Shown one piece after another: positions 6,552-13,730 of a stretch of 45,280 bases of DNA. The position numbers were made by a program, and so were the translations under genes. A model generated the notes under the pieces. It made no database searches, had not been told where the DNA came from, and worked only from the letters and a program-made list of their open reading frames with translations. The first letter of the stretch is position 1. Each line of letters opens with the position of its first letter. Source of the stretch: a virus; IMG/VR virus record IMGVR_UViG_3300032144_000022, positions 1 through 45,280 of that record; one strand, 5' to 3'.

Positions 6552-6567
6552 GGCTAACGAGTTAACC
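6552..6567. promoter_or_regulatory. 16-bp palindromic operator, copy 5, touching a start codon
   Basis: GGCTAACGAGTTAACC has two mismatches to the consensus. It ends at the base before the ATG at 6568 and overlaps the ribosome-binding region (AAAAGG). It lies in the 125-base gap between divergent genes, so it could affect both. Confidence 0.6.
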
Positions 6568-6972
6568 ATGGCAGAGTTACCAATATCCGAGCTAGTCGCG
6601 CGAGCAGCCGAGCTGCGCATGCAGCTGTCCGGCCGCCTACCCGAGCGCGTCTACTGGGGCTGGAAAGACTTCCTTGTGGGCACCAGCACCATGCCAGGCG
6701 CAGCCGTCGGCGCGTACGTGCTGCTGCTGCACCACCAGCTCGACAAAGGCAGCCTGCCAGTGGACACAGGCGAGCTGCTGCGCATCGGCCGCATTGAAGG
6801 CACCACGGACGTGCTCGGCCATGTGCTAGGAAAGTTCCAGCAGCTCGGCGACCACTTCTACAACGTTCGCATGCTGCAAGAGTTCGTAGCGGCAGCAGAG
6901 CAAGCCGTGCGAGCACGGCGGAATGGCGTGCGCGGCGGCAGGCCGAAGAATGACGAACCTTTCCCGAGCTGA
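6568..6972 (+). CDS. DUF1376/YdaU-like phage protein
   Basis: 134 aa. The pattern VYWGWKDFLVGT, GAYVLLLHHQLDKGSLPVD, a short linker, then GDHFYNVRMLQE follows the DUF1376 family (YdaU of the Rac prophage), as does the C-terminal RNGVRGGRPKN. DUF1376 proteins lie in the replication/regulation part of lambda-like phages and are thought to help replication initiation; the function is not proven. It is smaller than usual because no second replication domain follows. Confidence 0.65.
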   Translation: MAELPISELVARAAELRMQLSGRLPERVYWGWKDFLVGTSTMPGAAVGAYVLLLHHQLDKGSLPVDTGELLRIGRIEGTTDVLGHVLGKFQQLGDHFYNVRMLQEFVAAAEQAVRARRNGVRGGRPKNDEPFPS

Positions 6973-7157
6973 CGGGTTAGGCCGGATTAGTCAGTGCGAC
7001 ACTGCAACACGAACTGCAGCGAGTCGCGAAGTGCCGGTAAATGCGTGGGCGCCTTTCGTTCATAAGTAACTACGCAACACTGACAGCTAGCGGCGGCGCC
7101 CATGGCGCTACCTCCACGCCGCGCGCTAGCACCTTCACTTAGTCACAAGGGAACCGC

Positions 7158-7466
7158 ATGGCAACGCATTACAAGCAACGTCCACCGCTGGAGCTGGAGC
7201 GCCGCGCGAAGCGTGAAGCGCAGACAGCAGCCCGCGCCCAGCTCGTGCTGCACGAGACAGCGCCGGCCTTCTTCTCGCAGTGCTCGCCGTGGCGCGAGTT
7301 CTTGCTGCCGTCCGTGATGCTCGCCGAGCATGCGGGCCACTATCACAGCCTTAAATGGCAGCCGACGCGCAGACGCTGGCGGCTCGTCGTCGTGTGCAAT
7401 CCGCGCGCGTTCGGCGCAGGCAACGTCCACGCCAGACACGCGACGGGGCACTACGCGCATGGCTAA
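7158..7466 (+). CDS. Hypothetical protein
   Basis: 102 aa. A basic, helical N-terminal third (LELERRAKREAQTAARAQ) is followed by a globular part with several Trp and His residues. AAGGGA precedes the ATG. The 185 bases upstream hold no convincing gene. The last 8 bases overlap the next gene. Confidence 0.6.
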   Translation: MATHYKQRPPLELERRAKREAQTAARAQLVLHETAPAFFSQCSPWREFLLPSVMLAEHAGHYHSLKWQPTRRRWRLVVVCNPRAFGAGNVHARHATGHYAHG

Positions 7467-7857
7467 CCTGGAACCGTGGAAGCCGCACGCTCGCAGGCTG
7501 CATGCCGCAGGGCGCAGCGTTCGCGACGTGTGCCGCGCTCTGGAAGAGTTCTACGGCATTCCGTTTTCGTTCGGAAAGGTGCAGCGCTTTCTTGCGAGGG
7601 GCCGCGAATCAGTTTCGGCCTATTCAAGTGTCAGTCTGAAAATTCAACGCGAAAACGAAACGAGTAACAGCCATGGGCACGACGAAGTAACAGGCGCAGC
7701 TCGCGACCATCGCGACGATGACGCCGAGCGCTGGCTAAGCCGGAACGATCCGGCCTACGCCGAAACGCGGCGCCAGTGGCAGCAGTGCCGCACAGATGCG
7801 ATAGCGCGCCAGTCCGGCTCAGGACTGCAGGCCGTCGCGAGCGACGCCGACGAGTAA
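7459..7857 (+). CDS. Hypothetical protein with possible N-terminal HTH
   Basis: 132 aa. Residues 5-45 (HARRLHAAGRSVRDVCRALEEF followed by FGKVQRFLARG) resemble the helix-turn-helix of phage and transposon-type DNA-binding proteins. The remaining half is hydrophilic and low in order. It overlaps the upstream gene by 8 bases. A DNA-binding role is a reasonable guess, no more. Confidence 0.55.
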   Translation: MANLEPWKPHARRLHAAGRSVRDVCRALEEFYGIPFSFGKVQRFLARGRESVSAYSSVSLKIQRENETSNSHGHDEVTGAARDHRDDDAERWLSRNDPAYAETRRQWQQCRTDAIARQSGSGLQAVASDADE

Positions 7858-8084
7858 CAGGGAATGGGCGACGAGCACGCCCAGCAAGCCGGCGCAATGC
7901 TGGCACCGCGGCCGGCCCGGCCAATAAGAAGCCCGCATCCAAGCCGCATTTCTCCCTGGCGGCTGGGCTAGTCAAGAAAGAGCTGGGCCGGCCGCACCTT
8001 CGAGAAAGTGTGACGCAGTTACGGTTTAACTAGTTAACCAGCGGTACGATGGCAGCTACTCGTTAACTTACGGAGCGCACGCAA
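7858..8084. other. Gap with control sites and a possible broken small gene
   Basis: The right end holds operator copy 6 and a promoter. The left part has coding-like sequence in two frames: an ATG at 7864 opens 35 codons, and the frame ending at 8033 (KKPASKPHFSLAAGLVKKEL) looks coding but has no start. One frameshift in the GC-rich run near 7905-7925 would join them, so this may be a decayed gene. Confidence 0.3.
8024..8050 (+). promoter_or_regulatory. Operator copy 6 and -10 box of the accessory-island promoter
   Basis: GTTTAACTAGTTAACC at 8024-8039, then 5 bases, then TACGAT at 8045-8050. The sequence TGTGACGCAG at 8009 precedes it, as before operator copy 3, but the second CRP half-site is degenerate here. 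A further half-site, CGTTAAC, follows at 8061-8067. The promoter would read into the membrane protein gene at 8085. Confidence 0.55.
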
Positions 8085-8369
8085 ATGGATTTTTCGCCAG
8101 GGAGTGCCTTAGCCATCGGCAGCATGCTGCTGCTGATTCTTGCGCCAGCTGCCATTGCGCTTTTCATGGGGCAGCGCGACAGCAAGCTGCCGGGCCGCAC
8201 GGTGCTGCGCCCGCGTCCGTACTACGACGCGCGCAAGGTCGCGCTGGAAACCGAGCTGCCGAACCAGGCCGCGCAGCCGCGCCGCGAGCTGCCGCAGCCG
8301 TCGCCGGAAGACTTCGAGCTGGCGCGGCAGGCGCACGCGGAATACCGAGCGCGCAGGGAGTGTGCTTAA
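8085..8369 (+). CDS. Single-pass membrane protein, first gene of the accessory island
   Basis: 94 aa. Residues 8-28 (ALAIGSMLLLILAPAAIALF) form one N-terminal membrane helix, followed by a basic segment and a Pro/Glu-rich soluble tail. ACGGAG precedes the ATG. It is the first gene after operator copy 6 and is coupled to the next by a TAATG overlap, starting a chain of coupled genes that runs to about 13.4 kb. Function unknown. Confidence 0.6.
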   Translation: MDFSPGSALAIGSMLLLILAPAAIALFMGQRDSKLPGRTVLRPRPYYDARKVALETELPNQAAQPRRELPQPSPEDFELARQAHAEYRARRECA

Positions 8370-8593
8370 TGGATTACTTCGACTACAACGCACGCCGCAC
8401 GGGCGCAGTTACTGGCATCCGTCGCGCCGTCGTGGAGTTCGACCGCAACGTGGACGACACGGCACGCATTCTGCGTAACGAGCGCGGCGAAGCTGCAGGC
8501 TTCGTCGTGGAGCCCGAGCAGCAGGCGCAGCGCCGCTGCAATTCGTGTCTGACGTTCTGCGGCACGTCCTGCAAGTGCGGAGCGACGCGCTAA
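8369..8593 (+). CDS. Small protein with Cys-rich C-terminus
   Basis: 74 aa, starting MDYFDYNARRTGAV. The last 20 residues hold five Cys (CNSCLTFCGTSCKCGATR), a candidate metal-binding knot. It starts in a TAATG overlap with the membrane protein gene and ends in one with the next gene. No family is recognised. Confidence 0.6.
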   Translation: MDYFDYNARRTGAVTGIRRAVVEFDRNVDDTARILRNERGEAAGFVVEPEQQAQRRCNSCLTFCGTSCKCGATR

Positions 8594-8844
8594 TGCCGCG
8601 CACATGGAAGTGGTACACGCCGGAAGGCGTCATAGAGCGCACGCAGATGGCGCATGCCGAGCTGCAAATGCAAGCCGAGCTGCACCGCGTGCGCGCAATG
8701 CAGGCCGCCGCCGAACACGACGAGCCAGCGTATGCACGCGCCGTTCGCCGCATCGAGCGCCTTTCGCACGCGTCGGCGCGCATGACGCAAATTGTTATCA
8801 AGGCTGCGGCGCTGCCGAGCCACGTAAGCAGGACGCTGCACTAG
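8593..8844 (+). CDS. Hypothetical helical protein
   Basis: 83 aa, almost entirely helical by composition (MAHAELQMQAELHRVRAM, then YARAVRRIERLSHASARM). Its stop overlaps the GTG start of the ATP-grasp gene by one base, so the two are coupled and the protein might be a partner of that enzyme. No domain is recognised. Confidence 0.6.
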   Translation: MPRTWKWYTPEGVIERTQMAHAELQMQAELHRVRAMQAAAEHDEPAYARAVRRIERLSHASARMTQIVIKAAALPSHVSRTLH

Positions 8845-9767
8845 TGCTCTTCGTCTACAACGACACACGCTCGCCATACCAGTGGGCGCCAGGGCTCGTC
8901 GCTGCCGCCAAGAAGCGCGGCACGCGGCACAAGCTGCTGCGACAAGGCGACGACTCTTACCGCGGCACCGTCGGCTACTTCTTCGGACGCTGCGAGCAGC
9001 GCGCGGAAGTTCTGCCACACGCACGCGGCTACTGCCAGCGCGTGGCCACTTGGCCCGGCATTACTTCCGTGATTGCGCCCCGCGAGTACCTGCACTACGA
9101 ACGCAAAGACCTGCAGGCGCTGGAGTTCGCGCACTTCATGCCCGAAACATGGAACTGCACGCGCAAAGTGCAGACGCATGCAGCGCTCGACGCGCTCGGG
9201 CTGCCGCTTATCTCGAAGAGCAACCAGGGCAGCAGCTCCAGCAACGTGCGGCTAATCGAGACGCGCGAGCAAGCGCTGCTCGAAGCGTCGCTGGCGCTCG
9301 GCGCGCAGGGACTGCAGACGGCGCGCGGCGTGCAAAAGGGCTACGTGCTATGGCAGCGCTACCTTGCGCAGAACGACTACGCGTACCGCGTGGTGCGTAT
9401 CGGCGGCTGGTACTGGCTCTTGCGCATCTTCAATCGCGACGACAAGCCCATGGCTTCGGGCTCTGGCAAGTTCGAGGCAATCGAGCGCGTACACAGCGGC
9501 AGCCAAGAGCTGGACGTACTGCGCTGGGCGCATGACTTCTGCGAGCAGCACGCCATGCGCTGGGTAGGGCTCGACATTATCAGCGACCCGCGCACAGGTG
9601 CCTGGCGCCTGCTCGAAACGACGCTGGCGTGGAATCTGCGCGCGAAGGGCGCTAACGAAGCGTGCGCCGTCATGAACGAGCACGGCGAGCTGCACCCGAA
9701 TGGCTACCACGGCCGCGACCAGTGGGCGCTGCTGCTGGACGAAATCGAACAGGGAGTATTCGGCTAA
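8844..9767 (+). CDS. ATP-grasp enzyme (RimK/carboxylate-amine ligase-like)
   Basis: 307 aa, GTG start. After a 110-residue N-terminal domain come the ATP-grasp signatures: a nucleotide-binding Lys with Ser/Gly loop (SKSNQGSSSSNV, about 123-134), the QRYLAQNDYAYRVVRIGG strand region (about 170-187), and the metal-ligand segments GLDII (about 241) and LLETTLAWN (about 255-263). ATP-grasp enzymes join a carboxylate to an amine or thiol with ATP. The substrate cannot be read from sequence. Neighbours include a sugar epimerase, a glycosyltransferase and two metallopeptidase-like proteins, so a surface, peptide or nucleic-acid modification pathway is possible. The family call is fairly firm; the role is open. 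Confidence 0.75.
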   Translation: MLFVYNDTRSPYQWAPGLVAAAKKRGTRHKLLRQGDDSYRGTVGYFFGRCEQRAEVLPHARGYCQRVATWPGITSVIAPREYLHYERKDLQALEFAHFMPETWNCTRKVQTHAALDALGLPLISKSNQGSSSSNVRLIETREQALLEASLALGAQGLQTARGVQKGYVLWQRYLAQNDYAYRVVRIGGWYWLLRIFNRDDKPMASGSGKFEAIERVHSGSQELDVLRWAHDFCEQHAMRWVGLDIISDPRTGAWRLLETTLAWNLRAKGANEACAVMNEHGELHPNGYHGRDQWALLLDEIEQGVFG

Positions 9768-9907
9768 TGCCCTACTATCGCCGCTTCTTGCTTCCGATTA
9801 GCACGTGCGTGCGTTACTCGCGACGTGGTGGCGGTACGTTCCACTACTTGCACGTGTACGTCTTCGGTGTACTCGTCGCAGCTATCCACTTGGACCGGCC
9901 GCGATGA
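9767..9907 (+). CDS. Tiny hypothetical protein
   Basis: 46 aa. A basic N-terminal half (MPYYRRFLLPIS) is followed by a hydrophobic C-terminal part (HYLHVYVFGVLVAAIHL) that may be a short membrane helix. It starts in a TAATG overlap with the ATP-grasp gene and ends in an ATGA overlap with the next. Confidence 0.5.
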   Translation: MPYYRRFLLPISTCVRYSRRGGGTFHYLHVYVFGVLVAAIHLDRPR

Positions 9908-10029
9908 AAACACGCCTACGCTTTAACTGGCAGCTAGAGCAGTGGCAGCTCGTGCTCGACGCCGTGCGCATGCAGGCGCTGGTGCCAATTACTCGCACGC
10001 TGCTTCTTAACAGCATGGTGCGGCCGTAA
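9904..10029 (+). CDS. Tiny hypothetical protein
   Basis: 41 aa, starting MKTRLRFNWQLEQWQL, amphipathic and basic. Coupled on both sides (ATGA before, TAATG after). It is supported mainly by tight packing and codon style. No family is recognised. Confidence 0.5.
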   Translation: MKTRLRFNWQLEQWQLVLDAVRMQALVPITRTLLLNSMVRP

Positions 10030-10520
10030 TGCGCACACTCGTAGCACTCGTGCTCGTGGCGCTCGCCGGCTGTGACAGCGGCGGCAGCTCGGCTGACTTC
10101 GACACGTGCGACGTGTCGTACTCGTGGCCGCGCGACGTGTACGGCGAGTCCGGCCTGGTGCTGCACGCTACGGCACCTGCCGTTACCTTCGTGCAGTTCG
10201 AGGAAATGGAGCGCATTTACCGCGACGTGGCCATGTGCGCGGTGCCTGTGCCTACGCCCGGCCCGCGCGTTGAGTTCCGCAGCTTCGAGCACATGGGACT
10301 GGGCGGCGCTTGGGGCGTGTACGCGGCGAACGGCACCGTGTACGTAAACACGGACGAGCGCGACGTGCAGCGTAACTGCCGCTCGGACGCGGCGACGCTC
10401 AAGCACGAGTACGTGCACCACGTGCTCTACATGAACGGCCGCGACTGGCACCACTCCAGCCCGGCCTTCGAGCAGTGCGACGCGCTCGGCGCGAAAGTCT
10501 GCGACGGGAAGGCGTGCTAA
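10029..10520 (+). CDS. Lipoprotein with HExxH zinc-metallopeptidase motif
   Basis: 163 aa. The N-terminus MRTLVALVLVALAGC is a lipoprotein signal with lipobox LAGC (Cys15), so the mature protein should be lipid-anchored outside the inner membrane. HEYVHH at residues 126-131 gives the HExxH zinc ligands and catalytic Glu; a third ligand may be among His141, His142 or a nearby Glu. Several Cys suggest disulfides, as expected outside the cytoplasm. It may change the host envelope or act on a surface protein during lysogeny. It is coupled to the genes on both sides. Confidence 0.65.
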   Translation: MRTLVALVLVALAGCDSGGSSADFDTCDVSYSWPRDVYGESGLVLHATAPAVTFVQFEEMERIYRDVAMCAVPVPTPGPRVEFRSFEHMGLGGAWGVYAANGTVYVNTDERDVQRNCRSDAATLKHEYVHHVLYMNGRDWHHSSPAFEQCDALGAKVCDGKAC

Positions 10521-10714
10521 TGCAGCGATACTTGCTAGCTGCTCTTGCCTTCTGCATCCCAAAGCTGCGTGTGGTGCTGCAGCGTGACGCTGCCGCCCAA
10601 GAGCTACGCGGCATTCTAGAGCTTGACTACCGCGGTTATCCGTACATCACGTCCCGCCATGGCGCACAGCTGTGCGCGATTGTCGCCGCATACGACAGGC
10701 TGCAGGGTAAGTAA
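10520..10714 (+). CDS. Small hypothetical protein
   Basis: 64 aa. The hydrophobic N-terminus (MQRYLLAALAFCIPKL) could be a weak signal or a membrane segment; the rest is soluble. Coupled by TAATG overlap to the metallopeptidase-like lipoprotein gene and to the epimerase gene. No family is recognised. Confidence 0.55.
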   Translation: MQRYLLAALAFCIPKLRVVLQRDAAAQELRGILELDYRGYPYITSRHGAQLCAIVAAYDRLQGK

Positions 10715-11673
10715 TGCGTTACCTAGTCACTGGCTGCTACGGCTTCATAGGCGCGCACTTGTGCTCGGCGCTCGCTTCGCTCGGGCTCGAAGTCATCGGC
10801 GCAGATAGGCTCACAGGCGCACACTCGCCGAAGGGCGGACGCGTCGCAGCGCTCGCGCGGCAGCCGCTCTTCCGTTTCGTGCACGCCGACACTTCCGACG
10901 AAGAGCAAGTGGCGCGACTGTTCAAGCGCGCGAAGCCCGACGTAGTGGTGCACCTTGCTGGCCAGTACGCCGTCGCGCCGCTAACCATCGAGCTGCTGCG
11001 CCGCTACATTGCGACCGTGGAAGGCAACGCGCTTATGGCGTGGCACGCGAACGCAGCCGGCGTTAAGCACTACGTGTACGCCAGCAGCACCTTCGTGGAG
11101 CCGGGCAGCCCGAGCAGCCACGCGTACGGCTGGAGCAAAGTAGCAAGCGAGTTCTTCGCGCACGTTGCGTCCAGCAGCAATAAGCCCTGGCAAGGAATGC
11201 CGTGCACTGGGCTGCGCTACGGCTCGACGTTCGGCCCGCTATGCCGGCAGGACGTGGGCATATACCAGCTCGCCAAGAAGCTGCTATCGGGCCAGGAAAT
11301 CGTAATCAAGCCGGGCTCGGGCTTCCACTACCAAACTGCCTTTCTGCACGTGCGCGACGCCGTGGACGCAACGCTGGCCGTGTGTGCTGCCGGAGTGGAC
11401 GGACGCTTGCGCGGAGCGAACGCGCTAACCATCGTCGCAGACGACCATCGCAAAGACTTGGGCGAGCTGCTAGGCATGCTCGAAACGTTCACGGGCGAAG
11501 CAGCTAAGTGCGACTGGACGCAGTACAAGTCTAAGCCGCTAGGCGGCATTCCGTACGAGCAGCTGGACGAGCTGGAGCGTGCGACTGGCTTCCGTCCGCG
11601 CATCCAAATACACGAAGCAGTACACGACTTCGCAGCGTGGGCGCGACGCGCGCACAGGGCTGGCACGCTGTGA
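10714..11673 (+). CDS. NAD-dependent epimerase/dehydratase (extended SDR)
   Basis: 319 aa, normal for nucleotide-sugar epimerases and dehydratases such as GalE. The Rossmann loop TGCYGFIGAHL is at residues 6-16, and the catalytic pair Tyr138/Lys142 lies in YGWSK, with the SST motif before it (ASSTFVE). These enzymes change the sugar of a UDP-, GDP- or dTDP-sugar. With the glycosyltransferase 1 kb downstream it could make and attach a modified sugar, for example to host surface polysaccharide. The product sugar cannot be predicted. It starts in a TAATG overlap and ends in a GTGA overlap. Confidence 0.85.
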   Translation: MRYLVTGCYGFIGAHLCSALASLGLEVIGADRLTGAHSPKGGRVAALARQPLFRFVHADTSDEEQVARLFKRAKPDVVVHLAGQYAVAPLTIELLRRYIATVEGNALMAWHANAAGVKHYVYASSTFVEPGSPSSHAYGWSKVASEFFAHVASSSNKPWQGMPCTGLRYGSTFGPLCRQDVGIYQLAKKLLSGQEIVIKPGSGFHYQTAFLHVRDAVDATLAVCAAGVDGRLRGANALTIVADDHRKDLGELLGMLETFTGEAAKCDWTQYKSKPLGGIPYEQLDELERATGFRPRIQIHEAVHDFAAWARRAHRAGTL

Positions 11674-12107
11674 ACCTAGCAGCCGAGCTTCGCCACATTC
11701 CACGCTCGCACCTGGCCGGCGATCCGCTGCCGCGTCTCGTGTGCATCCACGTGCCCGGCGCGCAGTACGGCGGCTTCTACGTGCATCCGTTCGACGGCGA
11801 ATACGTGCTGCCGAACGACACAGCGGTGCCTGCAGCTAGCGGCGTGCTCGTGGTGAATGCCTGCGACGGATGCGAAGCGACAGTAACGCACGAGCTGCGC
11901 CACCATTGGCAAGCGCTGCGCGGCCTGCTGCCAGACGCTGGCAGCTCGTTTCGGTTCGACGGCAGCGACCGCGGTTACTGGTGCGCGATCCGCCGCTATT
12001 TCCGCACGTACTGGCACGAGCTGGACGCGCTGCGCTACGAGCGCAAGCACTGCCCGACGCGGCTTAACGAGCAATGGTTAGACGTGACACTGCGGAGCGC
12101 GGCGTAA
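11670..12107 (+). CDS. HExxH metallopeptidase-like protein
   Basis: 145 aa, with a GTG start inside the GTGA overlap with the epimerase gene. HELRHH at residues 74-79 matches the HExxH zinc-peptidase motif, and His116/Glu117 (WHELDALRYE) could give the third ligand. No signal peptide is seen, unlike the lipoprotein at 10029, so this one would be cytoplasmic. Two HExxH proteins in one phage island are unusual. A peptidase fold is likely but activity is unproven. Confidence 0.55.
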   Translation: MNLAAELRHIPRSHLAGDPLPRLVCIHVPGAQYGGFYVHPFDGEYVLPNDTAVPAASGVLVVNACDGCEATVTHELRHHWQALRGLLPDAGSSFRFDGSDRGYWCAIRRYFRTYWHELDALRYERKHCPTRLNEQWLDVTLRSAA

Positions 12108-12394
12108 TGAATGTGCACGTAATCATTTGCCGCAGCCCCGGGCACATCGAAGCCGAAATGCGCGACACGGCACGCATGCTCGAAGCGCTCGGCGTCGAGT
12201 ACAAAGTGTCGCACTCGCATAGGCGAATCGCGACGACAGCTGGCTGCGTGTGGTTCATTCGCGAGGATTACGAGCCGCAGTGCTTGCTAGGGCTCCGTAT
12301 CACGAGCTTCGAGAATCGCGCACGCGAGCACGCCAAGCAGCAGCTGCTCGACATGCTGTGCATGATGGTTAGCCGCGTGCGTGGGACAGAGTAA
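12107..12394 (+). CDS. Hypothetical protein
   Basis: 95 aa. The start NVHVIICRSPGHIEAEMRDTA and later hydrophobic strands suggest a small alpha/beta fold; the C-terminal third is helical. It looks somewhat like the N-terminal part of an enzyme that binds a small ligand, but no motif supports that. Coupled by TAATG overlaps on both sides. Confidence 0.6.
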   Translation: MNVHVIICRSPGHIEAEMRDTARMLEALGVEYKVSHSHRRIATTAGCVWFIREDYEPQCLLGLRITSFENRAREHAKQQLLDMLCMMVSRVRGTE

Positions 12395-12597
12395 TGGGCG
12401 ACATGGTGCCGAAGAAAAAGAAGAAGAAGCGACCGCGCACGAAGACGCGCAAGCCGACGACGCGCGACCCTGCCGTTAACGAGCACGTGACCATGCACCG
12501 CAGAAAGTGGCGTGTGCTGGAAGTAACGTACTTCGGCCGCGAAGGTCTCTTCAGTCCACGCGCACGCTGCCGCATCGTTCTGGAGCGCAGCTGCTAA
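12394..12597 (+). CDS. Small very basic protein
   Basis: 67 aa. The N-terminus has six Lys in a row followed by Arg/Lys/Pro/Thr repeats (KKKKKKRPRTKTRKPTTR), a disordered nucleic-acid-binding-like tail. The C-terminal 35 residues look folded (RKWRVLEVTYFGREGLF). It may bind DNA, RNA or an acidic surface. Coupled to the glycosyltransferase gene. Confidence 0.55.
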   Translation: MGDMVPKKKKKKRPRTKTRKPTTRDPAVNEHVTMHRRKWRVLEVTYFGREGLFSPRARCRIVLERSC

Positions 12598-13367
12598 TGG
12601 GCGACCTTCTAACAATCGTCTTTTGGCTCTGGGGCCAGGGCTCGACGGGCTCGGGCTGGCGTCCCGTGTACAGCGCGGAGCGCGTGAACATTGCCGCGCG
12701 CATGGTGGCCGCTAATCTAACAGTGCCGCATCGCGTCGTCTGCATCACGGACATGCCGCAAGGCATAACGGAGTGCGACACGCTGCCGCTGTGGGACTCG
12801 CACCAGTCGCTGCGCACCATTCGTGAAGGCGGCAAGATGCAGTCGGGCAAGCCTAACTGCTTCCGTCGGCTCGCCATGTTCGACCCGGAGCGCCGCCGCA
12901 TACTGCTGGGCAGCAAGCACATGCTGCACATGGACCTGGACATGGTAGTGCTGGGCTCGCTGGACCCGCTGATAAGCGAGCACTCTTTCCGCATCATGCA
13001 CGGCTATCGCGTGGCCAAGTACAACGGCAGCATGTGGATGCTGCGCGGCGACGCTAACCGGCACGTCTACGACAGCTTCGACCCAGACACAGCGCCCGCG
13101 CTAATCAAGGCTGCCGGCATCGTGGGCAGCGACCAGGGCTGGATTAGCTTGCAGGTGGAAGACGCCGCAACGTACGGCCCGAAAGACGGCTGCTACCAGT
13201 ACATGCGACTGCAAGGGCTCGACGCCATACGCAAGCCCGAAGGCATGCGCTTGTGCTTCTTCGCTGGTGGCCGCAAGCCGTGGGACAGACTGCTGCAGCG
13301 CAAAGGCGCATATCTGCATCGAGAGTATGCCAAGTACGCAGCGGCGCCGCGGAAGAGCGGGAGTTAA
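12597..13367 (+). CDS. GT-A type glycosyltransferase
   Basis: 256 aa. The metal-binding DxD motif lies in HMDLDMVVLGSLDPL (about residues 120-134). The N-terminal strand-rich part and the later GSDQGWISLQV segment fit the GT8-like group of phage glycosyltransferases. It would move a sugar from a nucleotide donor to an acceptor on polysaccharide, protein or DNA. With the epimerase it forms a minimal make-and-attach pair. Surface glycan change that blocks superinfection is the usual role of such phage genes; DNA glycosylation is the alternative. The family is fairly sure, the acceptor unknown. Confidence 0.75.
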   Translation: MGDLLTIVFWLWGQGSTGSGWRPVYSAERVNIAARMVAANLTVPHRVVCITDMPQGITECDTLPLWDSHQSLRTIREGGKMQSGKPNCFRRLAMFDPERRRILLGSKHMLHMDLDMVVLGSLDPLISEHSFRIMHGYRVAKYNGSMWMLRGDANRHVYDSFDPDTAPALIKAAGIVGSDQGWISLQVEDAATYGPKDGCYQYMRLQGLDAIRKPEGMRLCFFAGGRKPWDRLLQRKGAYLHREYAKYAAAPRKSGS

Positions 13368-13623
13368 ACAACGCAAGGCGGACGCGAAGCGCCAGCCACT
13401 GTGCCAGCGTTGCCTAACAGGCAGGTGCGCACACAGGAACGACGGGCAGCGCTGCTTCCGAGTAGGCCAGCAGAGCGACCACATAGTACCGCTCGCACAT
13501 GGCGGCAAAGACACGCCGGAAAACCGGCAGCGCTTGTGCGTGAAGTGTCACAAGCTCAAGACGGAAGAAGACTTCCGCAAGTACAGGAAGGTAGGCGTAG
13601 ACGGATGGCCCGAAGGTTTCTAA
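13327..13623 (+). CDS. HNH endonuclease
   Basis: 98 aa. Zinc-binding Cys26/Cys29 and Cys71/Cys74 frame the HNH core: Asp51-His52 (SDHIVPLAHGG), Asn66 (ENRQRL) and His75. HNH nucleases of this size often help HK97-type terminases, where they lie next to the terminase genes. Here the terminase is 4.6 kb away, so a homing or anti-competitor role is also possible. The start overlaps the glycosyltransferase by 41 bases. A longer upstream start exists but would overlap more. Confidence 0.85.
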   Translation: MPSTQRRRGRAGVKQRKADAKRQPLCQRCLTGRCAHRNDGQRCFRVGQQSDHIVPLAHGGKDTPENRQRLCVKCHKLKTEEDFRKYRKVGVDGWPEGF

Positions 13624-13730
13624 TCGCAGCTGGCAATTTGGCGCTGGTGCTGCTGCCTAGTGCACTAATCGGCTTCGGCGTGGGCGTGTTCGTCTTCTGC
13701 GTGTTATCGCTCGCACTGGGCATGCCATGA
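13605..13730 (+). CDS. Tiny membrane protein
   Basis: 41 aa. Residues 5-39 are hydrophobic (NLALVLLPSALIGFGVGVF) and predict one or two membrane helices. It overlaps the HNH gene by 19 bases and is coupled to the next gene by ATGA. Function unknown; the following gene encodes a lipoprotein-like protein, and together they might form a membrane pair. Confidence 0.5.
   Translation: MARRFLIAAGNLALVLLPSALIGFGVGVFVFCVLSLALGMP

Noticed and set aside
7041-7142. 33-codon open frame in the gap before 7158
   Set aside because: No ribosome-binding site and low-complexity peptide; not supported as a gene.
10714-13367. Complete O-antigen conversion operon (gtrABC type)
   Set aside because: No flippase (GtrA) or bactoprenol glycosyltransferase (GtrB) is present; only an epimerase and one GT-A transferase are seen.
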